Below, in pieces: positions 1-8,974 of a DNA stretch of 64,000 nt; the stretch's first letter is position 1; the number at the start of each line of letters is the position of its first letter. The translations under genes and the position numbers were made by a program. Under the pieces are notes generated by a model. That model was not told the origin of the DNA. It ran no database searches and was given only the letters and a program-made list of their open reading frames with translations. Location: contig JAVTVY010020398.1 in assembly GCA_036873755.1 (NCBI GenBank), positions 1-64,000 of the forward strand, given 5' to 3'. Origin of the DNA: Hanleya hanleyi (Eukaryota; Mollusca; Polyplacophora; Lepidopleurida; Hanleyidae).

Positions 1-336
1 ACTCAAGCAATTAGACCATAGTAAAAACTATTTGGTTCAAAATTGTAGGATTTCATAACTACTTGTTTCAGGGGGATAATTACAATACCAAAAAAAAAAT
101 CAGTTTGTTTAGACGGTGTAACTCATAGGTAAACAATGAATATATTAGAGCTTTATAGGAACAATTTAGGAACCTGGCACAGGCATACATATACATTTTT
201 CAAAAGTGGAAGGCACAGGCACAGGGATTTTCAAATCTCTTATCTTAAAAATGTTCCTAGAGACAAGTTTCGTATAGAGTTCAAATAGGGCCGCTATAAA
301 TTAGCTTATGCCATGTAGAATTTCACGTGATAATGA

Positions 337-2718
337 TCACGCTGTAGGATGAAGTTTACTCCTTACCAATAAATCGCGTAAGCTCCGATTTTTTGAGTAC
401 GCTATGATATGTCTCAGATTAAATGGTAAGCGGAGTTTTGTTTGTAGTGTTTCATATTCCTCCTTTAGTATACGGGCCGCTTCAACATTCCTACGGCTAT
501 ATTGGAGAACGAAGGGAATAAACTCTTTGCTAGCAACTTTACCTGGGTCTATGTTCATACCAAAGGGTTGCCGTGTTTGAAGTGTTTTGATCCAAAAGGA
601 TTCACGGAGTGCGCGGTGATTGTCAGTTTCTTCCTGTGTTGGAAATGTAGGAATTCTTTTTATTGGCATAATTTGAAAATGGTGCTGAAATGAATGTTCC
701 GGTAGATTAAAATGCTCATTGACCGGGCCTTCGTTGTCTAGACTGATGTCTGATTTATATCTGTTGGCCCGATATCGAAGTTTATTCTTAGTTTCGCCCA
801 CATACTGTTTCAGGCATTTTCGGCACGTAATTAAATAAATTACATTCTCCGTGTCACAGTTTAGTTGATACTTAAGCTTGTATTCATTTTTGGTCTGTTC
901 GCTTTTGAAAGTTGATTGAGTAGCAAGTACTTCGTCCAGTTTACACTGAGGTTTTAGACATTTGGAGGTCTTACCATTACCATGATTAGGGCGTTTATGT
1001 TTTATCCTTACAGGTTCTGACTCACGAACGTCATTTATCTGCCAGTTTGTGATTTGGCGGAGTGTTTCAGATTTAATATGCCGTAAAAACCGGGCGGAAT
1101 AGCCTCTAGGTTTCAGTGCTCGAAACAGGATCGCACATGAGTGGTGAAAATACTGTATATCGCTCGAATTTCTATGGAATCGAATGATTTGAGATTTGAT
1201 TATGCCCTTAAATATATGGGTCGGGTGAAAAGATTTGGCATGTAGGAGTTCGTGGGTATCAGTTGGTTTAAAAAATACCTTGTAATCTAAATATCCAGTA
1301 TTCTGAAACCCAGGTCCCTTAAAAACTGTTAGGTCCAAAAAATCCACAGAAGAGTCATGAATAACTACTTCGAGTTTGATATTTGGGTCATGGTTATTTA
1401 GAGTTTCGAAAAATACTCCGAAATCTTCCTTGGAATGGTCATAAAGTACAAAAATGTCATCTAAATATCTGAGGTATAAGAGAGGCTGTTTATCTAATTT
1501 TCTCAAAGCCTGCTCTTCCCAGTGAGCTACATAGATAGTGGCAAAATTTGGACTGAACCTTTTACCCATTGCACAACCGCTAATTTGCTGATAGAACTCT
1601 CCATTGAAGTCAAAGTCATTACCTTTTAGACTAATTTCTAATAATTCCAAAATTTCTTTGTCTGGGCGATTGGGATCAGGAAATCTTTGAAAAGCATCTT
1701 TAACAGCTTGAATACATTTATCAATGTCAATATTAGTGTACATGGATTCAATATCCATAGTGACAAGTAAGGTGTTGGGAGGAGCTTGGATGCTGGAAAG
1801 TTTTGACAGGAAATCTTCAGTGTTTTTCAAATAACTACTATATCGGTTAGCGATAGGCTTCAAGTAGTAGTCAATGTATTCCGAAATGTGGTAAGAATTT
1901 GACCCACAGTCTGAAACAATAGGGCGCCTAGGGGGTGTAAGGTTATCTATCCACTTATCTATAGGTTTATAAATTTTTGGTAAGATATAGAACTGTCTCG
2001 ATCTTGCGTCTCTTTTGGGTGCTAAGTATTCAAACTGTTTGTTCGAAATGATTTGCCTCCTATTTAGATCTGCCACAATGTTGAGCAGCCTTGGATGATC
2101 TTGGGGCCATATTTCTCCATCCAGTTCTTTGTAATGTTTAGGGTTGCCAAGTAACCTTTTGGCTTCTTTGACATAATTTTCCCTTGACATTATAACTGTA
2201 GCTGAGCCCTTATCTGCAGGTTTTAACACGATTCTGTGGTTTTTGCGTAGTTTTGTTAAAGATTGGCGTTCATTGAAGGATAAGTTTGGAATGTTTCCGA
2301 ATCGCCCATTTGAAATTAGGTCATTAATTCGTTCTTCAAGGACCTTAACAGTTTTTGGAATTTCTGGGTCAACATTTGGTGGTACATACCCAGATTTCTC
2401 TGTGAAGGGTTGTCTTTCTCCAGCTGAAAATCTAAAGCGGTCTGCTAGACTCACCCGACGATTGAATTCATTAGTGATCTTAGATGTTTGCATCATCTTC
2501 TCTATATGTTGATCTATGCGGTCCTCAGGTGTAGGTTTTGATCTAGGTGTCGGGACAAAGGAAAGGCCTCGACTGAGAAGAGAGATGTCAGATTGTGTTA
2601 ATTCAAGGTCACCAGTCAGATTTACTATACTAGTACCTAGACCAAGAGTAGGGTGGCACGTGCCCTGTCCCAAATTTAGTTTAAACCTATAGTATTGAGC
2701 CAGTGTGAATACAGGCAA
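337..2718 (-). CDS. PLE reverse transcriptase with C-terminal GIY-YIG endonuclease
   Basis: 793 residues in one open frame. Residues 165-176 (KPADKGSATVIM) are the Penelope N-terminal RT signature. RT palm motifs follow: TMDIESMYTNI (320-330), GCAMGKRFSPNF (381-392) and RYLDDIF (417-423) with both catalytic Asp. FKPTDTH (483-489) and the basic linker precede the GIY-YIG nuclease, VIYLITCRKC...YVGET (626-643) with downstream Arg (KLRYRANR). This is the canonical EN+ Penelope layout: the RT copies the RNA and the nuclease nicks the target. There is no ATG near the start: the frame opens with TTG, with a TGA five codons upstream, and overlaps the SGNH ORF in the -1 frame. Translation by frameshifting is therefore more likely than independent initiation. 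Confidence 0.95.
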   Translation of the reverse strand: MPVFTLAQYYRFKLNLGQGTCHPTLGLGTSIVNLTGDLELTQSDISLLSRGLSFVPTPRSKPTPEDRIDQHIEKMMQTSKITNEFNRRVSLADRFRFSAGERQPFTEKSGYVPPNVDPEIPKTVKVLEERINDLISNGRFGNIPNLSFNERQSLTKLRKNHRIVLKPADKGSATVIMSRENYVKEAKRLLGNPKHYKELDGEIWPQDHPRLLNIVADLNRRQIISNKQFEYLAPKRDARSRQFYILPKIYKPIDKWIDNLTPPRRPIVSDCGSNSYHISEYIDYYLKPIANRYSSYLKNTEDFLSKLSSIQAPPNTLLVTMDIESMYTNIDIDKCIQAVKDAFQRFPDPNRPDKEILELLEISLKGNDFDFNGEFYQQISGCAMGKRFSPNFATIYVAHWEEQALRKLDKQPLLYLRYLDDIFVLYDHSKEDFGVFFETLNNHDPNIKLEVVIHDSSVDFLDLTVFKGPGFQNTGYLDYKVFFKPTDTHELLHAKSFHPTHIFKGIIKSQIIRFHRNSSDIQYFHHSCAILFRALKPRGYSARFLRHIKSETLRQITNWQINDVRESEPVRIKHKRPNHGNGKTSKCLKPQCKLDEVLATQSTFKSEQTKNEYKLKYQLNCDTENVIYLITCRKCLKQYVGETKNKLRYRANRYKSDISLDNEGPVNEHFNLPEHSFQHHFQIMPIKRIPTFPTQEETDNHRALRESFWIKTLQTRQPFGMNIDPGKVASKEFIPFVLQYSRRNVEAARILKEEYETLQTKLRLPFNLRHIIAYSKNRSLRDLLVRSKLHPTA
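2650..2685 (-). promoter_or_regulatory. Candidate -1 ribosomal frameshift signal
   Basis: On the coding strand the SGNH ORF ends GGT TTA AAC TAA. The heptamer T TTA AAC (2679-2685) is a canonical X XXY YYZ slippery site in the correct frame and sits directly before the stop. A -1 slip reads on into the RT ORF. Twelve nt downstream, AGGGCACGTGCCACCCT (2650-2666) can fold into a GC-rich hairpin (AGGG/CCCT, with C-G inside). Sequence and frame are seen; function is inferred. Confidence 0.7.
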
Positions 2719-3479
2719 TTTGCCGTATCTTCAGTCCAGTGAATGTTGTCCCTACCAACCTTGAATTTGCCAGGATCGATTCTATGGATAATTTTGAGTT
2801 GTCTTTTTGAAGAGGCAAATTCATTTATCTGATTTATGCAAAAGCATTCACTGGCTGGAAGTGTATCCGAAACTTGGAGCTGTATAAAATACAATTTTGA
2901 CTTGGGAAATTTACGTCTCAAACAGCTCAACATATTGCTCATATTACTGCTGGCTTTTGAAGGCTCTTCTGCTTTGTTATTTACACCAATATTCAAGAGA
3001 ATTTTGTCGGGTTGGGAAGGCCCGTTGTAGCGGTCCAAAATCTGTGTAAAATGTTGAAACTTAGCGCCAGGATAGCACTCTACTTGCACATCAGGATGGG
3101 GGTCCGAATTGATACGTGAAAGATTTGATGAGCCGAAAAGCAGAACCTTTTTGGTAACTGCCGGGAGGCGCCATTCCCTTTTGTTTTGAGTTTCGTGCCT
3201 AAATTGCCAGAATTTCGGGTTCGGATTTTGACGATATGATGAACGCATATCGTTTGATGGAGGAGACCTTGCAGCGTCAGCATAGGTATTAGTGGAAGTA
3301 GAAGGAGCAGTGTTGGTAGGTCTAGGAGTGGTACGTGGGGATAGAAGAGTAGGGCGAGAAGATACAGTAGATGAAGAATGGTTAGGTGGGGGTCGGCGAA
3401 CAGGAGGGTTGGTAGCATGGGTATTGGAAGTACCAGCCTCCCTGGGCGGGGGGGGGGGCTGGCGTTTCCAAATTTCCAC
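2676..3479 (-). CDS. PLE copy A ORF2, SGNH/GDSL-type hydrolase domain
   Basis: 267 residues as opened; the first 90 are Pro/Ser/Thr-rich linker and probably continue from ORF1 across the C11 tract, so the ATG at 3479 need not be the real start. Residues 112-260 look like an SGNH hydrolase: block I is LLFGSSNLSRI (115-123, Ser nucleophile), block III is NIGVNN (163-168) and block V is RDNIHW (243-248, Asp and His), so the Ser/Asp/His triad and the Asn are all in place. Related esterase domains occur in ORF1 of some CR1-type LINEs and in some other retroelements; their job is unknown. The ORF ends in TAA at 2676, immediately after a TTTAAAC heptamer, and overlaps the RT frame by 43 nt. Acting as a lipid or RNP esterase would be inference. 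Confidence 0.8.
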   Translation of the reverse strand: MEIWKRQPPPPPREAGTSNTHATNPPVRRPPPNHSSSTVSSRPTLLSPRTTPRPTNTAPSTSTNTYADAARSPPSNDMRSSYRQNPNPKFWQFRHETQNKREWRLPAVTKKVLLFGSSNLSRINSDPHPDVQVECYPGAKFQHFTQILDRYNGPSQPDKILLNIGVNNKAEEPSKASSNMSNMLSCLRRKFPKSKLYFIQLQVSDTLPASECFCINQINEFASSKRQLKIIHRIDPGKFKVGRDNIHWTEDTANCLYSHWLNTIGLN

Positions 3480-4095
3480 GCGAAGTAGAGGGCAGAGGAA
3501 ATTGTGACCGTGCTCGAGTATTTTGCCGAGATATCGGAGGAGTGGTAGCAGGCTGGTTACTACCCGAACGATTCTCCGATACCATAGGGGGATTCAGATT
3601 CGAAATAAATTTTCGAAAGGATGAAATAGTGTTGTCTGTCAATTTTGATTTGTAGTTTTCGTTTCCCCATTTTAAGGCATTAGAAAATGCACGGTCGAAG
3701 TCCAGGGTTTTTGAAGATTTGGCCGAAATAACCTGTGACTTCAATTTTGTTAAGCAATTTTTGTAATGTCCAACCAGCTCCATAAGACTTTTCTTTGCCC
3801 AATTTTGATTGATCAGTCCAATGCTAAAGTCAAAGTCAAGAGTTCGTTGAGCTGGCTTAAAGAAATTGTTCATATCCTCAACTCTACGTCTCAAAGAATT
3901 TGGAAGAGAGTCGTTTGCCAAATGCTCCTCTATGATGCCAATATGATGCAGGCACTGAAGTACCTGATACAGCGCTTTAACAAGACCAGAGAAAGCCGAA
4001 AAAGTCTGGTTGGAAGCGTTTTTGGGGGCCGAACGTTGGGACGGAGGTTGACGAAAATTTCGTCTTTTGTTTGTAGAGCCGTATTTCCTGGCCAT
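3382..4095 (-). CDS. PLE copy A ORF1 (gag-like, unknown fold)
   Basis: Begins with an ATG at 4095 and encodes about 237 residues as read. The N-terminus is basic and polar (MARKYGSTNKRRNFRQ). Residues about 30-175 are predicted helical and contain a block ending in FKPAQRTLDFD; the C-terminal part is rich in Pro, Ser and Thr. It has no RT, nuclease or zinc-finger motif. I recall similar ORFs upstream of SGNH ORFs in fish elements, but cannot verify that here. It runs into a C11 tract (3448-3458 on the plus strand as G11), after which this frame reads unrelated residues to 3382. Removing one C would join it to the SGNH ORF, giving a protein of roughly 470 residues. A nucleic-acid-binding, gag-like role is inference from position and charge. 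Confidence 0.7.
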   Translation of the reverse strand: MARKYGSTNKRRNFRQPPSQRSAPKNASNQTFSAFSGLVKALYQVLQCLHHIGIIEEHLANDSLPNSLRRRVEDMNNFFKPAQRTLDFDFSIGLINQNWAKKSLMELVGHYKNCLTKLKSQVISAKSSKTLDFDRAFSNALKWGNENYKSKLTDNTISSFRKFISNLNPPMVSENRSGSNQPATTPPISRQNTRARSQFPLPSTSRGNLETPAPPPAQGGWYFQYPCYQPSCSPTPT

Positions 4096-4550
4096 AATTT
4101 TGTTCTAATATAATTTTTGTCAATAAATGGTTAATAAAATTTCGAAAAAAATGAGGTATGAACTTGTAATTTTGATGAAAAGCTTTTTGGGAAACTGAAA
4201 GGGAAGAAAGAATTAGGACAAATGGCAATTCAGTTAAATTTTGGCATAGAGAATAATTATGTACTGGATATCAGAAGTAATATAGGAAAAAATGGAAAAG
4301 CTAGTTAAATTATGCTGCACGTTAACTTTGATAGATATAAGCTTTATAATACATGTAAATATAAAATATGTTATGATAATACAAATTTCTATAAGACAAT
4401 TACTGAAAGAAAAATTTATATAATAAAAATAATAGATCAACAAATTACATACAAATAAAATCAAATGAAACTGAAACAAAGATTGATTAGTAATACATGT
4501 ATGATGCAAACGAAAAAAAATTGGAAATGGCCAAATGTTACACCGTCTGT

Positions 4551-4591
4551 GGCTAGAAGCTTTTCGGATGGGTTTTCCTTCCTCAGTAGCC
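4551..4591 (-). ncRNA. Hammerhead-ribozyme-like motif in PLE leader
   Basis: On the minus strand: stem I GGCTA, core CTGAGGA (fits CUGANGA), stem II with a GG...CC pairing, core GAAA, a two-base-pair stem III (AA-GC-TT), cleavage C, then TAGCC closing stem I perfectly. The tiny stem III matches the minimal hammerheads reported in Penelope-like elements. One extra base (A) separates the CTGAGGA core from the stem II pairing, so activity may be low. It lies about 455 nt upstream of the ORF1 start. Confidence 0.6.
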
Positions 4592-5047
4592 TGAAACAAG
4601 TCTGAATTTCTAATGGTAAAGCACTGGTTTTATACCCTCAAAAAGCTGCAAGATGTGGGAAGAGGCTTGCAAAAAAAACACAAAAAACAATAACTACCTC
4701 AACTGTTGGAAAGATGTGTTTTTAAGTTGACTACCTATGTCATATGTTTACTTTAGAATAATCTGAACATCCATAGTTGTATCCTGTGTGTTTAATCATT
4801 GTTTTTAAATGTTTGAATACTAACCAGTTGACATGGTTAGGCTCTTGCCAGCTATGTCTGTATGGGGTCTGTTGAGATCAGTATTGTTTGTTTTGACTGT
4901 GAAGTAGGTGTTTAGTAAATCATTGTCCGGCAAGAATTAACAACATTTATCTTCTAAACCTGCATAACATTTCTAGTGTTGCCTAATCAGCAGGAAAGAG
5001 ACACACTGTCTGGGAGACCCTGCCCTATATTTGATCATAAAATGTTT

Positions 5048-5381
5048 ACTCAAGCAATTAGACCATAGTAAAAACTATATGGTTCAAAATTGTAAGATTT
5101 CATAACTACTTGTTTCAGGGGGATAAGTACAATACCAAAAAAATCAGTTTGTTTAGACGGTGTAACTCATAGGTAAACAATGAATATATTAGAGCTTTAT
5201 AGGAACAATTTAGGAACCTGGCACAGGCATACATATACATTTTTCAAAAGTGGAAGGCACAGGCACAGGGATTTTCCAAATCTCTTATCTTAAAAATGTT
5301 CCTAGAGACAAGTTTCGTATAGAGTTCAAATAGGGCCGCTATAAATTAGCTTATGCCATGTAGAATTTCACGTGATAATGA
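5048..5381. repeat. 3' UTR repeat shared by PLE copies A and B
   Basis: Nearly identical to 1-336 with a few single-base differences and a shorter A-run (seven rather than ten). The pair defines the head-to-tail arrangement of the two Penelope copies. Confidence 0.95.
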
Positions 5382-6600
5382 TCACGCTGTAGGATGAAGT
5401 TTACTCCTTACCAATAAATCGCGTAAGCTCCGATTTTTTGAGTACGCTATGATAGGTCTCAGATTAAATGGTAAGCGGAGTTTTGTTTGTAGTGTTTCAT
5501 ATTCCTCCTTTAGTATACGGGCCGCTTCAACATTCCTACGGCTATATTGGAGAACGAAGGGAATAAACTCTTTGCTAGCAACTTTACCTGGGTCTATGTT
5601 CATACCAAAGGGTTGCCGTGTTTGAAGTGTTTTGATCCAAAAGGATTCACGGAGTGCGCGGTGATTGTCAGCTTCTTCCTGTGTTGGAAATGTAGGAATT
5701 CTTTCTATTGGCATAATTTGAAAATGGTGCTGAAATGAATGTTCCGGTAGATTAAAATGCTCATTGACCGGGCCTTCGTTGTCTAGACTGATGTCTGATT
5801 TATGTCTGTTGGCACGATATCGAAGTTTATTCTTAGTTTCGCCCACATACTGTTTCAGGCATTTTCGGCACGTAATTAAATAAATTACATTCTCCGTGTC
5901 ACAGTTTAGTTGATCCTTAAGCTTGTATTCATTTTTGGTCTGTTCGCTTTTGAAAGTTGATTGAGTAGCAAGTACTTCGTCCAGTTTACACTGAGGTTTT
6001 AGACATTTGGAGGTCTTACCATTACCATGATTAGGGCGTTTATGTTTTATCCTTACAGGTTCTGACTCACGAACGTCATTTATCTGCCAGTTTGTGATTT
6101 GGCGGAGTGTTTCAGATTTAATATGCCGTAAAAACCGGGCGGAATAGCCTCTAGGTTTCAATGCTCGAAACAGGATCGCACATGAGTGGTGAAAATACTG
6201 TATATCGCTCGAATTTCTATGGAATCGAATGATTTGAGATTTGATTATGCCCTTAAATATATGGGTCGGGTGAAAAGATTTGGCATGTAGGAGTTCGTGG
6301 GTATCAGTTGGTTTAAAAAATACCTTGTAATCTAAATATCCAGTGTTCTGAAACCCGGGTCCCTTAAAAACTGTTAGGTCCAAAAAATCCACAGAAGAGT
6401 CATGAATAACTACTTCGAGTTTGATATTTGGGTCATGGTTATTTAGAGTTTCGAAAAATACTCCGAAATCTTCCTTGGAATGGTCATAAAGTACAAAAAT
6501 GTCATCTAAATATCTGAGGTATAAGAGAGGCTGTTTATCTAATTTTCTCAAAGCCTGCTCTTCCCAGTGAGCTACATAGATAGTGGCAAAATTTGGACTA
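5382..6600 (-). pseudogene. Truncated PLE RT/GIY-YIG ORF (copy B)
   Basis: About 405 residues beginning at SPNFATIYVAHW, so it keeps the YLDDIF palm motif and the whole GIY-YIG domain but lacks the N-terminal RT, SGNH and ORF1. It differs from copy A at a handful of residues: Y/D in the linker before the nuclease, Y/H and K/E within the nuclease region, T/A and H/P near the C-terminus. The frame stays open for 16 codons into the neighbouring repeat, so the first residues of the longer open frame are not Penelope sequence. No ATG or promoter of its own is evident; it is probably dead but could donate its nuclease to recombination. Confidence 0.9.
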
Positions 6601-7038
6601 TAATCGCTATATAAATGACGCAGTGAAGGATATATATCCACCTTCACTGGATTTGAAGGAAACTACAGATAGCCCTACAGGCACATCTTATTTAGATCTC
6701 TATCTCTATAAAATGAAGCGGGCATTCTCTCTCGTCGACTTTATGACAAAAGAGATGATTGCAATTTCGACATCGTAAACTATCCCTTTCTGGATAGTAA
6801 TATTCCAGTGGGACCTGCATATGGCGTATACATATCTCGCTTAGTAGCATTTGCTAGATCCTGTGTTAAATGTGATGATTTTAACCAACGTCACAAAACA
6901 CTGTTGCAGAAACTTATAAAACAGGGCTATTCCACCAAGCGCCTCCACTCAAAGTTTCTCAAATTTGGCGATACATATCGCATGCTGATAACAAAATACG
7001 AACGTAGCGTGCAAGATTTATGGGGCTACGTTTCGTAA
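6601..7038 (+). pseudogene. RT C-terminal remnant of YIDDLL-type retroelement
   Basis: Reads, with frame breaks, through RYINDAVKDI, a SYLDLYLYK-type strand, a small deletion, then IPVGPAYGVYISRLVAFARS and a helical tail ending DLWGYVS. The pattern (strand ending in D-L, then a conserved GVYISRL-R-C segment) matches the thumb side of Penelope-related RTs. The palm motif RYIDDLLAV of the same family is visible in the minus-strand copy near 20.2 kb. This copy lacks the palm and is shifted in frame near 6700, so it is inactive. The family assignment beyond PLE-like is uncertain. Confidence 0.7.
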
Positions 7039-7431
7039 CATGTGTCTAATTCCGCTTAACCCGGGGCTAGGGGCCGTATGAGCCCATGTACTTCAAGATC
7101 CTCATGGTACTCATATGAACAGTCACAATCAAAGCGTGACAGGTACATCATTTTTAGATGACGACTCTATAACGAATATTATGGATTAAGAATACTGATC
7201 AACGATACGGATTTGATATTTTGGAACATCATGATGTCTTGCCGGCATCATTGAAAACTATTGACCGCTTCTCTCTTGCAGGAAACAAGCCTATGTTTAT
7301 GTATACTTTGTCTTTTTGAATTTGGTGCTAATACTGTTATATGGAAATGGAATAGGTCTTTGGATTATGGACGCGGATATTCTCTAATGGACGACGGCTG
7401 GATTATGAATGACGGACTAGACGCTTGTAAT
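6601..7431 (+). mobile_element. PLE-like RT family fragment, copy 1
   Basis: About 830 bp repeated elsewhere in the window (19495-20434 minus, 44865-45603 plus, 51464-52157 plus). It consists of an RT C-terminal coding remnant followed by about 390 bp of 3' region ending TGGATTATGGACGCGGATAT...ACGGACTAGACGCTTG. That end is present alone at several other sites. The 5' end is cut by PLE copy B at 6600. Confidence 0.85.
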
Positions 7432-7448
7432 TTAGTAATTTTGCTTAC

Positions 7449-7648
7449 GTCGGTCCATACATCATGGCAAGACTGCTGAAGTAGCCATGAGTGAGAGCCA
7501 TCACTACTCCACCGGCAATGAAGGCATAGTCATTGTTGATGAGAACAGCCAAGGTTCTTGTCTCAGATCGGTAATTACAGAGTAAAAAGAAAGGAATGAA
7601 TATCACCCCTCTTAGAACTATAGGAATCCAGAGAAACGTCCCGCTCGG
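7449..7648 (-). CDS. SLC29 (equilibrative nucleoside transporter) exon, paralogous copy
   Basis: A 200-nt exon with acceptor TTTTAACAG and donor GTAAGC, open throughout, encoding about 66 residues: FLWIPIVLRGVIFIPF, then LLCNYRSETR, NNDYAFIAGG and ALTHGYFSSLAMMYGP. These match the conserved TM8-TM9 region of SLC29 transporters (CNY, N/D-D-Y, S/T-x-GY-x-x-S-L-x-M-x-Y-x-P). It is almost identical to the plus-strand exon at 44571-44770 (about three differences, of which one changes Phe to Leu), while the flanking 65 intron bases differ more. No other exon of this minus-strand gene was found in the window. Immediately downstream the sequence is the RT-family fragment. Confidence 0.85.
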
Positions 7649-7959
7649 CTGTTAAAAAAAGAAAAAATTATCGTAATATATTAGTAGTCAGTGAAATGTA
7701 ACTTCGATTACAATTAAATCAAACTTTCTCATGTTAAATGTTCCCCTTATTGCTTTCAAAATTCAACACATATAATTATTGATGAACACGTAATAAAAGA
7801 GCTGGCCACTATACTTTTTTTAAATAGTAGTGATAAATTCAATTTTTCATCCCTATGTGCAGGAGGTGTGATGAGAAATCAGGGTGGGGATGGGGAATAT
7901 GCATAAGGCATTTACAAATATTTCTTTGAAAGTGAATTTGGATGAATTTTGAGGAGTAC

Positions 7960-8330
7960 CACAAAATCCAAGTTGAACGTCATCTTCGAAACAGGATTTT
8001 TTTGATCGATTTTTCGGTTAGATTTTTCGAATTTTTTGTTTATGCGTTTTCCTTGCAAAAACTGCATGATAAATTAGTAAATAATAGTCTGATGTGAAAT
8101 AAATTACATTTGACAAAATTTTCCTCGAAAAAAAAGCATGAACATTTTGAAGAAAAATGATATCACTTTTCTGGAAAATCCATCTTGAATTTACTCATGA
8201 TCTTCTACTCGGGGGTTTAAACAAATAGGCTGAAAATGATCCCAATTATGATAAACTATTTTTCTTCGTTCCGGAGATAGGGATAAAGTTTGACAGAAAA
8301 AGGCTCTCCAAGGCCTAGTAGCGTTACTGA
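7960..8330 (+). mobile_element. TTAA-family MITE, degenerate copy
   Basis: Shares the family's interior (AACTGCATGATAAATTAGTA, TTGAATTTACTCATGATC, CAAATAGGCTGAAAATGA, TTCGTTCCGGAGATAG) with the copy at 12207-12797, but both ends are eroded and no TTAA is left. Confidence 0.75.
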
Positions 8331-8464
8331 TTTTCATAGGGAATGCCTCCCTGATTTGCCCAGTCACTTGCACAATTTTATTCACTGCGTAGATATGAAT
8401 TCTTTCGGTCTAAATTTTTGCGCGGCAAATCTACTTGCGGAAACCTTCGCGGTGATCGTATGTA

Positions 8465-8655
8465 ACAAAATGCTTGACGGTTGACCGCTTCCCTCATGTG
8501 GGAAACTATCTTGTTTTTCTTTTTAGTTAATTTTTATTTCATGCGCATTTGTAATTAGTGCTAACTGTCACACGAAATAGGTCTTTCGATTATTGACTCG
8601 GGTATTCTTTAATGGACACGACTGAATATTGAATGTCGGATCCGAGGCTTGCTAT
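8465..8655 (+). repeat. Degenerate 3' end of the PLE-like RT family
   Basis: Recognisable by GGTTGACCGCTTCCCTC, AATAGGTCTTTCGATTATTG and GGACACGACTGAATATTGAA, which align in order with the 3' region at 7258-7431 but with many differences. An old insertion. Confidence 0.6.
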
Positions 8656-8974
8656 GGTACATCCAGTCGATAATATATATAATTTTCTCATATATCAGCT
8701 ACCAAAATCAAAAGTTGTATCACACACGTTACATTGTGTCAAATATCAAGTGTAGTTTTCTTTTCTGTTTCGAAATTCATATGACAAGATATTGTAATGT
8801 GAGAAATAAATGATCATACTCCTGGTCATTCATCTGACCAAACCCATATGACACTCTCACATATCTAACGTTTGCCATGATGGAATCAAAGAAAGTGTTT
8901 ATCCTGACTGGCACTATAATTAGAGAATATTTTGGCCTCAGCAGAGGTTATTTTATGGATCTCATGCAATTTAT
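8656..8974. other. No gene recognised
   Basis: About 320 bp of AT-rich sequence between an old repeat tail and the 3' end of the LINE. No ORF, structure or repeat that I can support. Confidence 0.5.

Larger units (their letters stand above)
1..5047 (-). mobile_element. Penelope-like element, copy A, nearly complete
   Basis: Minus-strand retroelement read from about 4.6 kb down to position 1 and beyond the window edge. In order it holds a hammerhead-like motif (4551-4591), a 5' leader of about 455 nt, ORF1 (4095), an SGNH-hydrolase ORF (3479-2676), an RT plus GIY-YIG ORF (2718-337) and a 3' UTR. Sequence 1-336 is repeated almost exactly at 5048-5381, so copies A and B are head-to-tail with a period near 5045 bp. 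Tandem, partly truncated copies are typical of Penelope elements. The stretch 4600-5047 has no ORF and cannot be assigned to copy A's start or copy B's end from this window. The three frames are open apart from one homopolymer shift, so the element is young. Confidence 0.9.
5048..6600 (-). mobile_element. Penelope-like element, copy B, 5'-truncated
   Basis: About 1.55 kb matching copy A's 3' UTR and the last half of its RT/EN ORF at roughly 99% identity by eye. It ends abruptly at 6600, where copy A would continue at about 1550, and is joined to a fragment of another RT family. 5' truncation is usual for target-primed reverse transcription. High identity means recent insertion. Confidence 0.93.

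Noticed and set aside
502..693. Plus-strand frames antisense to the Penelope ORFs (also 2243-2512, 5547-5738)
   Set aside because: They lie on the opposite strand of a well-supported RT/EN ORF and show no domain.
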